Positions 8,196-17,948 are shown, counted from the first letter of the stretch. The stretch: DNA of 56,037 bases from an uncultured Thermogutta sp. (GCA_937128505.1 CAKZMM010000131.1:1-56037); one strand, 5' to 3'. A program made the numbers and translations. The notes: generated from the sequence alone by a model not told the origin.

Positions 8196-10451
8196 ATGAG
8201 TGAAGATGCGACAATCCCCCAAGAAGCCTGGGCTCAGCGGCTGGCTCAGGAAAAGAGTTTACAACGGTCCCAACCCCCGTTGACGATCCCGGGGTATGAG
8301 CCCGAGCGACTGCTGGGGGCAGGGGCGTATGGGGAAGTTTGGGTCTTTGTGCAGGTGAACACGGGGCGGCGAGTTGCCGTCAAGTTCTATTCTCATCGCG
8401 GGGGGCTCGACTGGTCTTTTTTAGCTCGCGAAGTGGAGAAACTGGCGTTTTTTTTCTCCGACCGGTACGTCGTGCAACTGATTGGCGTCGGTTGGGACGC
8501 TGATCCTCCCTACTACATCATGGAGTACCTCCCCCAGGGGTCGTTGGCGGATCGCCTTTCCGAGGGGCCGATTCCCCCGCAGGAAGCGGCACAGCTCATG
8601 CGAGAAATTGCCATCGGCTTGGTGCACGCTCATAACCGGGGAGTTCTCCACTGCGATTTGAAGCCGGCCAATGTACTCTTGGACCACGATCGGCGACCGC
8701 GTTTGGCGGACTTCGGTCAGTCGCGATTATCGCACGAGCAAAGCCCAGCGTTGGGAACCCTTTTCTATATGGCGCCGGAGCAGGCGGATTTGAACGCCGT
8801 GCCCGATGCGCGGTGGGATGTGTATGCCCTGGGGGCCCTGGCTTATTGCATGTTGACGGGGGAACCACCCCGGCGTTCTCCGCAGCTTATCGCCCGGCTG
8901 GAGCAAGCACGTTCCTTGAGTGAGCGACTGAGCATCTACCGCCGGGGTATTCTGGCGGCTCCGCGACCCACGGCGCATCGCCGGGTTCGGGGTGTCGATC
9001 CCCTGTTGGCCGATATTATCGACCGTTGTTTGGAGACAGACCCCGCGAAGCGTTATCCGAATGTCGAAGCCGTTTTGGGGGCTTTGGATGCCCGACATTT
9101 GGCCTTAAGTCGAAGGCCGCTACTTATTGTTGGGGTGGTGGGACCTCTGCTGATTTTGGGGGCAGTGGGGCTTTTTGCTTGGCGAGGGTTTGACCGTGTT
9201 CTGGCTACTTCCGAACAGGCGCTGAGCGACGCCGCAATCCGGAGCAACGCTTTTGCGGCCCAGTTTGTGGCCCGAACAGCTTCCAACGAATTGGAGCGGC
9301 GTTTCGAGGCGGTGGAAAACGTCGCTCACTCGCCGGCATTGCGCGAGTTAATCCGGAAATACCTGGCCGATGAGGAGCTCCATTTACTGGCGGAAAAGCT
9401 CAGCCAAGCACCGGAATCGCACGCCGAGCAAGCCAAGAAAACTGCAGAGGAACCCCTGGATGCTCTCCGCAAGAAGTTTGCGATGCATCCGCGTCGAGAG
9501 GCATTCCAAGAGGCTTTCGCGCGGTTAATTCCGCCGCGTTTTCGTCCCGGACAATCGCCGGCCGAAAGGGAGGATGTTGCCAGTTGGTTCTTCTGCGACC
9601 ACCGCGGACTTTCGGTGGCGCGGCTTCCCACCTCCGAGACCATTGGCCGCAACTATGCTTGGCGAAGTTTTTTCCATGGAGGTCCGGCAGACCTTCCGGA
9701 TCGCACCCATAGGCCGCCGGCCACAGCCCGGCTTCGCCAAACTCAGCTTTCCGCGGTTTTTCGATCCGAGGCCCATGATCAGTGGATTGTCGCCGTTGCT
9801 TGCCCGGTATACGAGGTTCCGCCCGATCAAGGCGAATTTTTGGGCGTGGTGGCGTTGACCGTTCGGGTAGGGCGTTTCTTGGAGTTGGAGGCAGGCGGCG
9901 GTGGGCTCGGGCGGCTTCAAAGCACCTTACTGGTCGACGAGCGACCCGGGAGCCACACGGGCATGATCCTCCAACATCCGTTATTTGAAAAGGTCAACGG
10001 TTTGTCAAAATACCCCTTGGGGGCTTATCGCCTTTTACCCGAGGACCTCCCGGTTACCGTGGAGAAAGGACATTCATACCGGGATCCCCTGTTCCCTTTG
10101 GAAGAGGAGTTGAACCTGGCTCCAAAAAATAAGCGGTGGCTTGCCCAAGCGGCGCCGGTCAGTGTCCGGGGAGAATCGGTGGGCTGGTGGGTCATCGTCG
10201 CGGAGCCATACGACTGGTATGAGGGCACTATTGGTTGGACGCTGGACCGGCTGCGTCAGGGGCTCATCCGATATGCCTTGATGGCAGCAGGCACCGTGGT
10301 CGCCGTAATCACCATTGTTTGGGTTTTGGCTGCGCTAATCTTTCGGGCAAACCATCGGCAGCGAATGCACATGTACTTGCCCGCACTTCCCGGAGAGCGG
10401 CAAACCCCTGTGGGTGATCTCGCAAGCCCCACCGAAACGATGCCGGCTTAA
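8196..10451 (+). CDS. Receptor-like Ser/Thr protein kinase with extracytoplasmic sensor
   Basis: A 751-residue protein in three parts. Residues ~30-300 are a Hanks-type kinase: glycine loop LGAGAYGEVW, Lys63 in VAVKFY, catalytic loop HCDLKPANVLLD (Asp154), DFG at 172-174, and APE at 193-195. All catalytic residues are present, but the usual HRD arginine is cysteine, making it a non-RD kinase. A membrane segment (~308-330) leads to about 360 extracytoplasmic residues resembling a double-Cache ligand-binding region, and a second membrane segment (~694-716) returns to a short cytoplasmic tail. I prefer the ATG at 8196; a TTG at 8178 would add six residues. A sensor loop held between two membrane segments suggests that ligand binding outside controls the kinase. 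It has no operon partner. Confidence 0.9.
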   Translation: MSEDATIPQEAWAQRLAQEKSLQRSQPPLTIPGYEPERLLGAGAYGEVWVFVQVNTGRRVAVKFYSHRGGLDWSFLAREVEKLAFFFSDRYVVQLIGVGWDADPPYYIMEYLPQGSLADRLSEGPIPPQEAAQLMREIAIGLVHAHNRGVLHCDLKPANVLLDHDRRPRLADFGQSRLSHEQSPALGTLFYMAPEQADLNAVPDARWDVYALGALAYCMLTGEPPRRSPQLIARLEQARSLSERLSIYRRGILAAPRPTAHRRVRGVDPLLADIIDRCLETDPAKRYPNVEAVLGALDARHLALSRRPLLIVGVVGPLLILGAVGLFAWRGFDRVLATSEQALSDAAIRSNAFAAQFVARTASNELERRFEAVENVAHSPALRELIRKYLADEELHLLAEKLSQAPESHAEQAKKTAEEPLDALRKKFAMHPRREAFQEAFARLIPPRFRPGQSPAEREDVASWFFCDHRGLSVARLPTSETIGRNYAWRSFFHGGPADLPDRTHRPPATARLRQTQLSAVFRSEAHDQWIVAVACPVYEVPPDQGEFLGVVALTVRVGRFLELEAGGGGLGRLQSTLLVDERPGSHTGMILQHPLFEKVNGLSKYPLGAYRLLPEDLPVTVEKGHSYRDPLFPLEEELNLAPKNKRWLAQAAPVSVRGESVGWWVIVAEPYDWYEGTIGWTLDRLRQGLIRYALMAAGTVVAVITIVWVLAALIFRANHRQRMHMYLPALPGERQTPVGDLASPTETMPA

Positions 10452-10896
10452 AGCTTCTGGGTTCAGCCACGCCGCTTTCTTGAATAGCCTTTTTGTTCAT
10501 CAGCGAAAAGATGCCTGCTCAACGCTTCTGAATTCAGCCACTGCATCCCGGGCACAAAGTCCGCGGAATCATCCCCCAGAAGCTTTGAGGATCACGTTGC
10601 CCGAGCTGAGGGGATAAGCCTGATAATGCCGAGCCGCTTCGGCGCAAATCAAGTTCAACGCTTTTCCGGTCGCAATAAACCTGATTCTACCAAGCTGCTT
10701 GTCTACTTTGGTTGTGCACGAGGTTTCACCCTGCTTTGCCAAAGCTTAGATCTCGCCGTATTCTACCTTTGTTTTAATGAATGAAGAGTCTATTTTGCTT
10801 TGACTAAAGCGTTGCAACTCCCCGATTTCGCCGGATTGTTTCCCATCTGTTTGGTTAGCCTTCGCCTCAGCTTCGAAGCACTTTTGACTTCCCTTG
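10452..10896. other. Spacer between convergent genes
   Basis: 445 bp between the 3' ends of the kinase (+) and the permease (-). Diverged repeats are visible: AAGCTTCTGGGTTCAGCCAC at 10452 against ACGCTTCTGAATTCAGCCAC at 10520, and AAGCCTGATAATGCCGAGC against AAACCTGATTCTACCAAGC about 60 bp apart. No intrinsic terminator stands out. Confidence 0.6.
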
Positions 10897-12696
10897 CTAG
10901 ATCAACGGGAAAATGGTGGCAGCGAGTATGGTGACACCTAATCCGAACACTCCTTGAGCAATGAGCAAAAGGGTCCAGGTTTTCAGGGACTCGATTTCTG
11001 TGAATCCGCCCATTCGGGCAAAGATCCAAAAGCCGCTATCGTTCATCCAAGATCCGCAGACCGATCCGCAGCCGATTGCTACCGCCAAATAAACCGGGTG
11101 GCAGTGGAGCAACTCGGGGGTAGCTCCGATGGCAGCCATCATGCTCGAGGCCGTGATCATCGAGACGGTCCCTGAGCCCTGCGCTACCTTCATGATGGAA
11201 GCAAGCAAAAACCCGAGTACCAGCAGAATCACGCCGGATGCCTGGCCCGCGCCGCCTAAAAGTTCTTGAACCGAGGTTTGAATGCCGGCCTCGCGGAGCA
11301 TGGCCCCGAAGGCACCACCACCGGCGGTGATCAGGATGATGATTCCGGCACTCATTAAGGCGTTTTCAGTGACCTGACCCAATTGCGGAAGACTCAACCC
11401 CCGAATGTAAACCAAAGTTCCCATGGCAATGACCGCGGCGATCCAAAGGGCCAAATTCGCATTTCCAAGCATGCCAAAAACGCCGGCAATCCATTGAGTT
11501 CGCGTTTGCCGGACTTGCTGCGGAAAAGCTGCCTGAAGCAAGTGCCAGTGGAAGGTTTTTCGCTCTTCCTCGTTCAATCGTGCCATGGCCGCTTGCTCGC
11601 GGCTGCCGGGATCCATGCGCGATTCCTCGGGCGTCAGCCGCTGGATTCCGAGCTGTTGAATTCGCTGGGCTTCCGGAGGAAGAGCAAGCCCAATAAAAGC
11701 CGGGTTCCGCCAGAAGTCTGGGCTATTAACTTCCAGGATGATCGATTCCTGCACACTGGTGACCAGCGAACTTGGAATGGCAACCTCGGCCGAAAGTCGC
11801 TCCAATTGCTTCCTGAGCGGTTCCGGCAAGGAGTCCCTCAGCGGCCGGGCCGCGCGGGGGGCGGATGCTGTCGATGCCTGAGCTAATACACGCGTCAACG
11901 CTGGCCAATCCATCACATCCCCGCGACGCAGGAGCGCCTCGCGCTCGGTTCGTGCCGCGATCTGAGCCAGAGTATTGGCGGAGATCAAAATCACCGGCAA
12001 AAGCACGGGTGCCAGCGATAATGTCAAATTGGGCAATCGAGCCCCTGTCGGCGCGGCCTCCTCTTCGCCCGGGTAAGGCCGCATCTCGATGGGCATCCAC
12101 CGGTTCATGATTTGGCAGATCACCAGCGAGAAGGCGGCCATGGGAATCCCGATCAAGGCACCCACCAGAATCATCAGCCCCAAGTCAATCTTGAAGGTCT
12201 CCGCCATGATCAGCGGACCGGGGGTCGGCGGGACGAGACTATGCGTTATCACGGCTCCTGCGGCAATCGCCGTCACATACAGCACGTAATCCTTGCGAGT
12301 TCGACGCCATAACGATCGGGCCAACGGAACCAGCAAATAGAACACGGTGTCGAAAAACACGGGGATCGAAAGAATGTAGCCGCTGGCCAATAAGGCGATG
12401 CTTGTGCGGCGAACCCCCAGAAGACGTTGAAATGCCAGAACAATGCGGTCGGCTGCCCCGCTGTCCATCATACATTTACCGATGATTGCCGCCAGGCCGA
12501 TGACAATCGCAATCCCCGTCGCGGTGCGGCCAAACCCTTCGGCTACACGGCCGATTTTCTGCGACATTTCCCCCGGGGAAAGCACACTCACCAGCATGGC
12601 CGCGGTTAGCAGGGCTACGAACGCGTTCACACGACCCACGATAATCAGCCCCAAGACCGTGGCAATTCCGAGGGCAAGGACAACGAGCGGTTCCAT
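10897..12696 (-). CDS. GntP-family gluconate:proton symporter with large insertion
   Basis: A 599-residue polytopic membrane protein of the gluconate permease (GntP) family, which imports gluconate or related sugar acids with protons. Family landmarks include GGRVNAFVALL-like residues near 21-30, PVFFDTVFYLLVPLA at 112-126, and HSLVPPTPGPL at 152-162. In the C-terminal half are the runs MKVAQGSGTVSMITAS and GSWMNDSGFW. Normal members have about 450 residues. The extra length is a hydrophilic, probably helical block at about 246-402, inserted between two membrane segments. It is rich in Arg, Glu and Gln and resembles no domain I know. The gene stands alone, so the substrate is unproven; related GntP proteins also carry idonate, D-serine or fructuronate. 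Confidence 0.9.
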   Translation of the reverse strand: MEPLVVLALGIATVLGLIIVGRVNAFVALLTAAMLVSVLSPGEMSQKIGRVAEGFGRTATGIAIVIGLAAIIGKCMMDSGAADRIVLAFQRLLGVRRTSIALLASGYILSIPVFFDTVFYLLVPLARSLWRRTRKDYVLYVTAIAAGAVITHSLVPPTPGPLIMAETFKIDLGLMILVGALIGIPMAAFSLVICQIMNRWMPIEMRPYPGEEEAAPTGARLPNLTLSLAPVLLPVILISANTLAQIAARTEREALLRRGDVMDWPALTRVLAQASTASAPRAARPLRDSLPEPLRKQLERLSAEVAIPSSLVTSVQESIILEVNSPDFWRNPAFIGLALPPEAQRIQQLGIQRLTPEESRMDPGSREQAAMARLNEEERKTFHWHLLQAAFPQQVRQTRTQWIAGVFGMLGNANLALWIAAVIAMGTLVYIRGLSLPQLGQVTENALMSAGIIILITAGGGAFGAMLREAGIQTSVQELLGGAGQASGVILLVLGFLLASIMKVAQGSGTVSMITASSMMAAIGATPELLHCHPVYLAVAIGCGSVCGSWMNDSGFWIFARMGGFTEIESLKTWTLLLIAQGVFGLGVTILAATIFPLI

Positions 12697-13399
12697 GAGC
12701 CTATCCCCTGAAGCGACTTGCTTTCTCTGTTGAACGGTAATTACCCTCTGGGGAAAAAGTCCTTGTGTTTGGGCGAAATAATCCTGGCTCAGTACGGAGA
12801 TGAAAAGCTCGAACTCAAAAGATGCTGAAAACGCTCGAACCGTTCGTTTCTTAAAAATGCTGGATATGACGCGACTGCGTTTTCCCCGGAAGCACGCGGA
12901 TCAAGCGGAGGGCGAAGACGTTGAAGGTTTGTTTCCGCCTGCTATCACGCGAGCTCCCGACAGCCGCTTGTTACGTCGGTAACGTGCCGAAATCCGAAAA
13001 CACCTCGCGGGAAGCAGCCAATCCACCGGCAAGGCCGATGACCGGACCATCTACCCATGTTGAGCCATTCCGCAGCTTGCCAAGCTTGCCGCAATTTAAT
13101 GAGCGGAAATGACCGACGCAAGTAATATCTTCTCAACCTGGCAATAAACCTTCCTTTCGGAAGCTTAGCCCGGGGAAAGCGGCACGATGGCAAGGTTGGG
13201 AATAACCTCTGGCAAAATCCGCCTGCAACAGGCAAGCAGTACAACCCCGGCTGCTTCGCGATGCACTGACAAGAAGCTTCCAGCGGATCCAAGCGCGATC
13301 AGGAAAACTCGCCATACCGGGGCACAAAATCTTCACAGCCGCCGGTTAGCCGGTGGGCCGCCACCTCGTCTTGACTTGTTGAATGCATGTGACGCACCT
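12697..13399. other. Spacer between two minus-strand genes
   Basis: 703 bp containing no protein I recognise. No promoter or terminator could be assigned with confidence. Confidence 0.55.
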
Positions 13400-14989
13400 T
13401 CAACGAATGATGTGCACTTGATAAGTCCCGATAAGCTTTTCGGTGACCGGATCTTGGTAAGGCACTTCCGTAAAAGCGAAGGCGGAGCCGTCGGGAGCCA
13501 TATCCGCGCGGAAGAAGGTCAGACCCGACACCTGATAAAAGTAAAGCAGCTTCCGGGAACCCCCGGGCCGATGGGTATCGAACATCATGGCACCTGCGTC
13601 TCGGATGCCTTTTTGCTCGCGGTGAACGCAAGTGGCCAGCCATCGTCCGTCGGAGCTGGTCCAAAAACCTTGATACTCGTGACCGCTGCGGAAACGCCAC
13701 CGGACTTCGCCCTCCGGACTCACGGCATGCAGCGTGTTGGCCATGGGATGGGGCCCCGGCGGACTGACCACATGCTGAGAGGCCGAGGCATACGGCACGC
13801 TGGAATTGCCGGTCTGAAAATAGGCCATCCCATCGGGCGCCAAATGCGTGTAGGTGGCTTGGGCACTGACCGGAATATTACTGATAAGAATCGGTGCCCC
13901 AAACGCGAATTCACGGAGCACCTTCACCGGATGCAACTGGAAAACGAAGGTTCTTCCGTCGAACATCCCCACCGAAGCCCGATTCCCGTCGGCAGAAACT
14001 GCTACCGAGTGCCAGAATCCGACCTCCGCAAACCAAGGCCGATAGGGTTCGAAGTGATGCCCTCCGAGGACATCGCCTGTCTTCCCATCCAAAACCACAA
14101 GCGAGCCAGATTGATAAGGATATTGCTCGGGGGTATTACCGGCCGACGATCCCACCAGCACAGCGACTCGCTTCCCCTCAGGATCGGCCGCTAAGTACGG
14201 CATGGTAAGCGGCATCGGGCCCTCCGCGGGAAATGCCCAACGCACTTGGCCCTGCGGACTGAGGCGATAAACCCGCGATAACCGCTGCATCCATTCGCGT
14301 TTGGCCGGTTCACCCCACGCGTGAATCCCTAGCACCAACAGATCCCCATCTTTCAGACAAAGCAAACGGTAACAACCGGGTAATTGGTAAATGGCGAAAG
14401 GTGCTTCCTCTCGGACGGGTTGCCCGGCTTTGAGCTCGTCGGCAAGCCGAAAGGTCCAAAGCCATTGGCCACGTCGCCAGTCCACCGCTCCCACAAATCC
14501 GTCAACGCTTTGCTCCCCGTAGTACAAAACATTCCCGTCAGGGGAAAAGCACACCTGCTTGACCATCCCCTCCGCGACCTTTCGCTGCCAAGCGACCTGG
14601 CCTGCCCCCGGGGCATACACATCGACCACAATCAATTGGCCCAGGAAGCTGCCGATGGCCAGCCGGCGACCATCGGCTGAGAATCTGACGTCAGTATCAG
14701 GCTGAAGTCCCTCCCGCGCATAGAAGCTCGCATCCTCCAAGGGAACGCGGCAAAGGACCCACGGTTGAACCGGTGTTTGCTGATCCAGGTCGGATCGCCG
14801 AGATTGCTCGGGCGGCGTGCCCTCCGCGGGAAGGGGCCATTTCTCATCGGCAAAGGCAAAAAAGCCCTCCGGAAAAGGAAAAGCACCCGTCAGCAACACA
14901 GAAATACCTACGATCACGCAGGCTAATGCTCCGAAATCATGCCTTAAAGCTCGTGCGTGAACCCACAGACAGGAAGGTCTGCTTTCCAT
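13400..14989 (-). CDS. Exported beta-propeller (WD40/PQQ-like) protein
   Basis: 529 residues. The N-terminus has a hydrophobic segment (about 20-48) after basic residues, consistent with a Sec signal peptide or anchor. The rest shows repeated four-strand blade motifs typical of propellers: VRFSADGRRLAIGSFLGQ, VCFSPDGNVLYYGEQ, VAVSADGNRASVGMFDGR, LAPDGMAYFQTG, and TSSDGRWLATCVH. PQQ-type repeats appear as GAVDWRRGQWLWTFRL and VYRLSPQGQVRWAFP. About seven blades would fit. No catalytic site is visible, so a binding or scaffold role outside the cytoplasm is most likely. It lies 420 bp downstream of the ECF transporter genes on the same strand and could be a surface partner of that importer, but co-transcription is unproven. 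Confidence 0.82.
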   Translation of the reverse strand: MESRPSCLWVHARALRHDFGALACVIVGISVLLTGAFPFPEGFFAFADEKWPLPAEGTPPEQSRRSDLDQQTPVQPWVLCRVPLEDASFYAREGLQPDTDVRFSADGRRLAIGSFLGQLIVVDVYAPGAGQVAWQRKVAEGMVKQVCFSPDGNVLYYGEQSVDGFVGAVDWRRGQWLWTFRLADELKAGQPVREEAPFAIYQLPGCYRLLCLKDGDLLVLGIHAWGEPAKREWMQRLSRVYRLSPQGQVRWAFPAEGPMPLTMPYLAADPEGKRVAVLVGSSAGNTPEQYPYQSGSLVVLDGKTGDVLGGHHFEPYRPWFAEVGFWHSVAVSADGNRASVGMFDGRTFVFQLHPVKVLREFAFGAPILISNIPVSAQATYTHLAPDGMAYFQTGNSSVPYASASQHVVSPPGPHPMANTLHAVSPEGEVRWRFRSGHEYQGFWTSSDGRWLATCVHREQKGIRDAGAMMFDTHRPGGSRKLLYFYQVSGLTFFRADMAPDGSAFAFTEVPYQDPVTEKLIGTYQVHIIR

Positions 14990-15409
14990 ATATGCCTCTG
15001 CTCCTTTTGTCGTTCTTTGAGTAACGCCATCTACGATTACCCTCGTAGAGGCACGGGCGATTACCCGTGGATTACCCCAACATCCAGCTCATCGTTCGCC
15101 GGCTATAGATCTTAAGCCGCCCGGGCCGAGCTACCAAGCAATTCGTAAGCTTACTAATTTTGGTGATAGAACGGATAAGAAAAAGAGGATATTTTCAGTC
15201 GGCGGGGGTCCATATTCATTCCGGAATCACTTTCCAAAATAATCACCGCTTACGGAGATAGTTCGATCCGATTTCTAGGCGACCTTGCGCCCTTCGAGGG
15301 TGAATACGCAGGCTTTGCGGATCTCACTTTTGCGCGTCTCTTCAACCGCTCATTCGTGGCTTGGATCCCGCTGCGATGCCCAACCCTTTCCAAGCACTTG
15401 TCTATCCCA
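14990..15409. other. Spacer between ecfT and the propeller gene
   Basis: 420 bp, moderately A+T-rich around 15130-15240. GATTACCC occurs three times within 15035-15075. No gene is recognised and no terminator was found that would separate the propeller gene from the transporter genes. Confidence 0.55.
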
Positions 15410-16276
15410 TCAAAGCCAGTCTCGCACGAAGCCATAAAAGGGTCGGAGACTTGGGAGATAAAAAACCCCGATTAAGTACACCCAAAATACAATTTTGCAA
15501 AGGAAAAGGACCGTCACCGCAAGGAGCAGCCCGATCAAAATGCACCAATCCCCCGTGCGCATCGCTTCTCGCCGGAATTGCGAGCGGGGCATCTCCAGAG
15601 AAAAGCCGCGCACCAGGATCGCCATGGCCACTTCTTGCGAGCGGCGTATGGCACCGGCCAATACCGGTCTTAGCGAAGCCACCTCGGTGCGAATCGTATC
15701 CCAAATGCCGTGCCGAAACGGCCGATAACCCTTCAAGTACATCGCGCGGCGGACGGTGCGAAACTCGTTAGCCGTTATCGGGAGAAAACGGAGGGCACTT
15801 GCCGCCATAAAAGTCAAGCTGAAAGGCACACGAAGCCAAAGCAGCCCCTCCACCAATTGCGGGGGCGAACTGGAAAAACAAATCGCGTAGCTGGTGCAAC
15901 CGACCGCCACCAGCCGCAAGGATTGGATCAAACCATAACGTAGTCCCTCGGCATAAATCTTCAGTCCATCCTCGAAAAACCAGTTAGGTTCCAGAACCAC
16001 TACGAGGGCATGCCGCGGGTGCCGTTGATAAAAAAGTCCTTGACTTACCATCAGGGCCCAAACCATAAGCCCAAGGGAGATGATCGTCAGCCGAATCTGA
16101 CTTCGACTGGGACCGGCTAAGACCAAACAAATTCCCCCCAAAGCCGCCATGCCGACGAGCATTCGCAAGCTGTCCACTAAAATAGCGGCGGCGGATACGG
16201 CAAAACCCAAACCCATCTTGACCCGAGGATCAAGCAGCTGTAACGGCCATCTTGTGGGCTGTGATAAGTTACTCAT
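15410..16276 (-). CDS. ecfT: ECF transporter transmembrane (T) component EcfT
   Basis: A 288-residue integral membrane protein of the EcfT/CbiQ/YkoC family, the scaffold that links the ATPase to the substrate-binding S-component. The N-terminus LDPRVKMGLGFAVSAAAI is the usual LDPRxK opening. Several membrane segments precede the cytoplasmic coupling helices; the two conserved ARG-like motifs appear as AMYLKGY and AILVRGFS, both somewhat diverged. Its ATG (16276) overlaps the stop of the ATPase gene by four bases, which indicates translational coupling and that the two products form one complex. Pairing with a double ATPase recalls the YkoEDC thiamin-precursor importer, but the substrate is unknown. 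Confidence 0.9.
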   Translation of the reverse strand: MSNLSQPTRWPLQLLDPRVKMGLGFAVSAAAILVDSLRMLVGMAALGGICLVLAGPSRSQIRLTIISLGLMVWALMVSQGLFYQRHPRHALVVVLEPNWFFEDGLKIYAEGLRYGLIQSLRLVAVGCTSYAICFSSSPPQLVEGLLWLRVPFSLTFMAASALRFLPITANEFRTVRRAMYLKGYRPFRHGIWDTIRTEVASLRPVLAGAIRRSQEVAMAILVRGFSLEMPRSQFRREAMRTGDWCILIGLLLAVTVLFLCKIVFWVYLIGVFYLPSLRPFYGFVRDWL

Positions 16277-17910
16277 CGATCCTCCACTTGGATAGCAGCA
16301 AGGAGATCTTCCATACCGAGGGCACGAATCCCCAGTTTAAACGCAAACTCCTGAAGGCCAGTGCGCCGCAAAGAGGTGCGCTCCAAGAGTGCCTCTTCAA
16401 AAAGGGCATCCTCCGGCAAGCCATCAAAAACCACTTCCCCCTCGTCGAGTAATACCAGCCGGGTAGCATGCCGGCACGCAAGCTGCACATCATGTGTGCA
16501 GAAAACCACCAGCTTCATTCCCATCTTTAGCAGCGACATAATCCGGTCCACCTGCCGGAGGTTCTGACCTGCCGTCGGCTCATCCAGCAGCAGGACGTTA
16601 GGACGCATCGTCATCACCGAGCCGATGGCCACCCGCAGACGCTGGCCCCGCGATAATGCGAAAGGCGATTCCTCCCCAAGCGATTCTAAATCCAGACGGT
16701 GCAGGAGCTCGGCAACCACCGCCTGCTGCTCAGGCTTCGGAAAGCCGAGTTCTCGCGGCGCGAAGCCTAGTTCTTCTCTTACCGAATCGCAAAAAAGCAT
16801 CAAATCCGGGGATTGCATCACCAAGCCAACGCGCGGAGTGAGGTTCTTCCACTCTAAGCGACCACTCCAAGGTCGCAGAAGCCCCGACAAGATACTGAGC
16901 AACGTCGTCTTGCCGGACCCATTCGCCCCCATGAGAGCCACGCGGTCCCCCTCGCAAAATTCAAGACAAATGTCCCGCAAAACCGGGCTTCTTCCCGAGT
17001 CATATCCCCCTTCCAGATGGGAAAGTTTGAGGATGACCGGACCGCGTTGCGGCCGGCTCGTAGGGCAGACATGTCGGGCCGGCAAAAGCGGCGCTTCCTC
17101 AGGAACCAAGGGACGCTCCGTTCGTCCGAGGCGACTGAAAGCCTCCGGCAAGAGCGGGACATTGAGCCCCAAATCCTTGAGCAACTCCAGCCGACAAGCG
17201 ATTTGGCGAGGACTCCCTTGGAAAACGACGGAGCCACCGTCCATCAACACCACGTGGTCGGCCAGCGGCAGCACCTCTTCCAGCCTTTGTTCCACCACGA
17301 TCATCGCCCCTTCGCCAGCCGCATGTAACCGCACCATGAGTTCCAGAATCTCGCGGGCTCCACGAGGATCGAGCTGACTGAGCGGTTCATCCAGAAGCAA
17401 GATCTGTGGGCGAAGCGCTAAAGCACAGGCGATGGCCAACCGCTGCTTTTGCCCCCCGGATAGCGCATCCGTTCGCTGGTACCGTTGCTCCGCCAAACCG
17501 ACGAGCTGTAAAACCTCATCGATCCGCTGCGCGATAACCTGGGGTTCCAAATTGAGGTTTTCCAGTCCGAAAGCCACCTCGGATTCCACACTATGCGTGC
17601 AGATCTGCGTCTCCGGATTCTGAAACACGGTGCCCACCATGCGGCAAATCTGACCGAGGCTAAGTCCGCGTATGTCTTGGCCGGCGACCCGAACCACTCC
17701 CCCAATCTCGGCCGAGGACTCGCGAAACAGGAGGCCGTTCAGGCAGCCCAAAAGCGTCGATTTCCCGCAACCGCTGGGGCCTGCCAGCAAAACAAGTTGC
17801 TTGCTGTAAACCCGGAGGTTGACGCCGCGCAAAGTCGCGGAAGATCGCCCCGGATACCGGAGCGATAACTCTTCGACTTCAAGGAGCAATTTCCGGCCGT
17901 TTTCTCTCAT
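16273..17910 (-). CDS. ECF transporter double ATPase (A1-A2 fusion)
   Basis: A 545-residue protein with two ABC ATPase domains in tandem, as in YkoD or fused EcfA1A2. Domain 1 has Walker A GPSGCGKST, Q-loop FQNPETQ and signature LSGGQKQR, with Walker B LLLDEP. Domain 2 has Walker A GANGSGKTT, Q-loop MQSPD, signature LSRGQRLR, Walker B LLLDEP and the switch histidine in FCTHD. In domain 1 the switch position reads VVEQRLEE where relatives have VVEHRLEE, so its histidine is replaced by glutamine; the two sites may be unequal. The stretch after each Q-loop (ESEVAFGLENL and REELGFAP) is typical of ECF ATPases. It overlaps ecfT by 4 bp and lies 700 bp downstream of the S-component-like gene. Confidence 0.93.
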   Translation of the reverse strand: MRENGRKLLLEVEELSLRYPGRSSATLRGVNLRVYSKQLVLLAGPSGCGKSTLLGCLNGLLFRESSAEIGGVVRVAGQDIRGLSLGQICRMVGTVFQNPETQICTHSVESEVAFGLENLNLEPQVIAQRIDEVLQLVGLAEQRYQRTDALSGGQKQRLAIACALALRPQILLLDEPLSQLDPRGAREILELMVRLHAAGEGAMIVVEQRLEEVLPLADHVVLMDGGSVVFQGSPRQIACRLELLKDLGLNVPLLPEAFSRLGRTERPLVPEEAPLLPARHVCPTSRPQRGPVILKLSHLEGGYDSGRSPVLRDICLEFCEGDRVALMGANGSGKTTLLSILSGLLRPWSGRLEWKNLTPRVGLVMQSPDLMLFCDSVREELGFAPRELGFPKPEQQAVVAELLHRLDLESLGEESPFALSRGQRLRVAIGSVMTMRPNVLLLDEPTAGQNLRQVDRIMSLLKMGMKLVVFCTHDVQLACRHATRLVLLDEGEVVFDGLPEDALFEEALLERTSLRRTGLQEFAFKLGIRALGMEDLLAAIQVEDR

Positions 17911-17948
17911 GAACGCTTCGCCCTATCACAATACCGGAAGCTGCTTGA

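Noticed and set aside
13187-14194. A 335-codon + strand open frame
   Set aside because: It lies antisense to the exported beta-propeller gene, which has clear blade motifs. The antisense frame has no recognisable motif and an arginine/histidine-rich composition typical of shadows.
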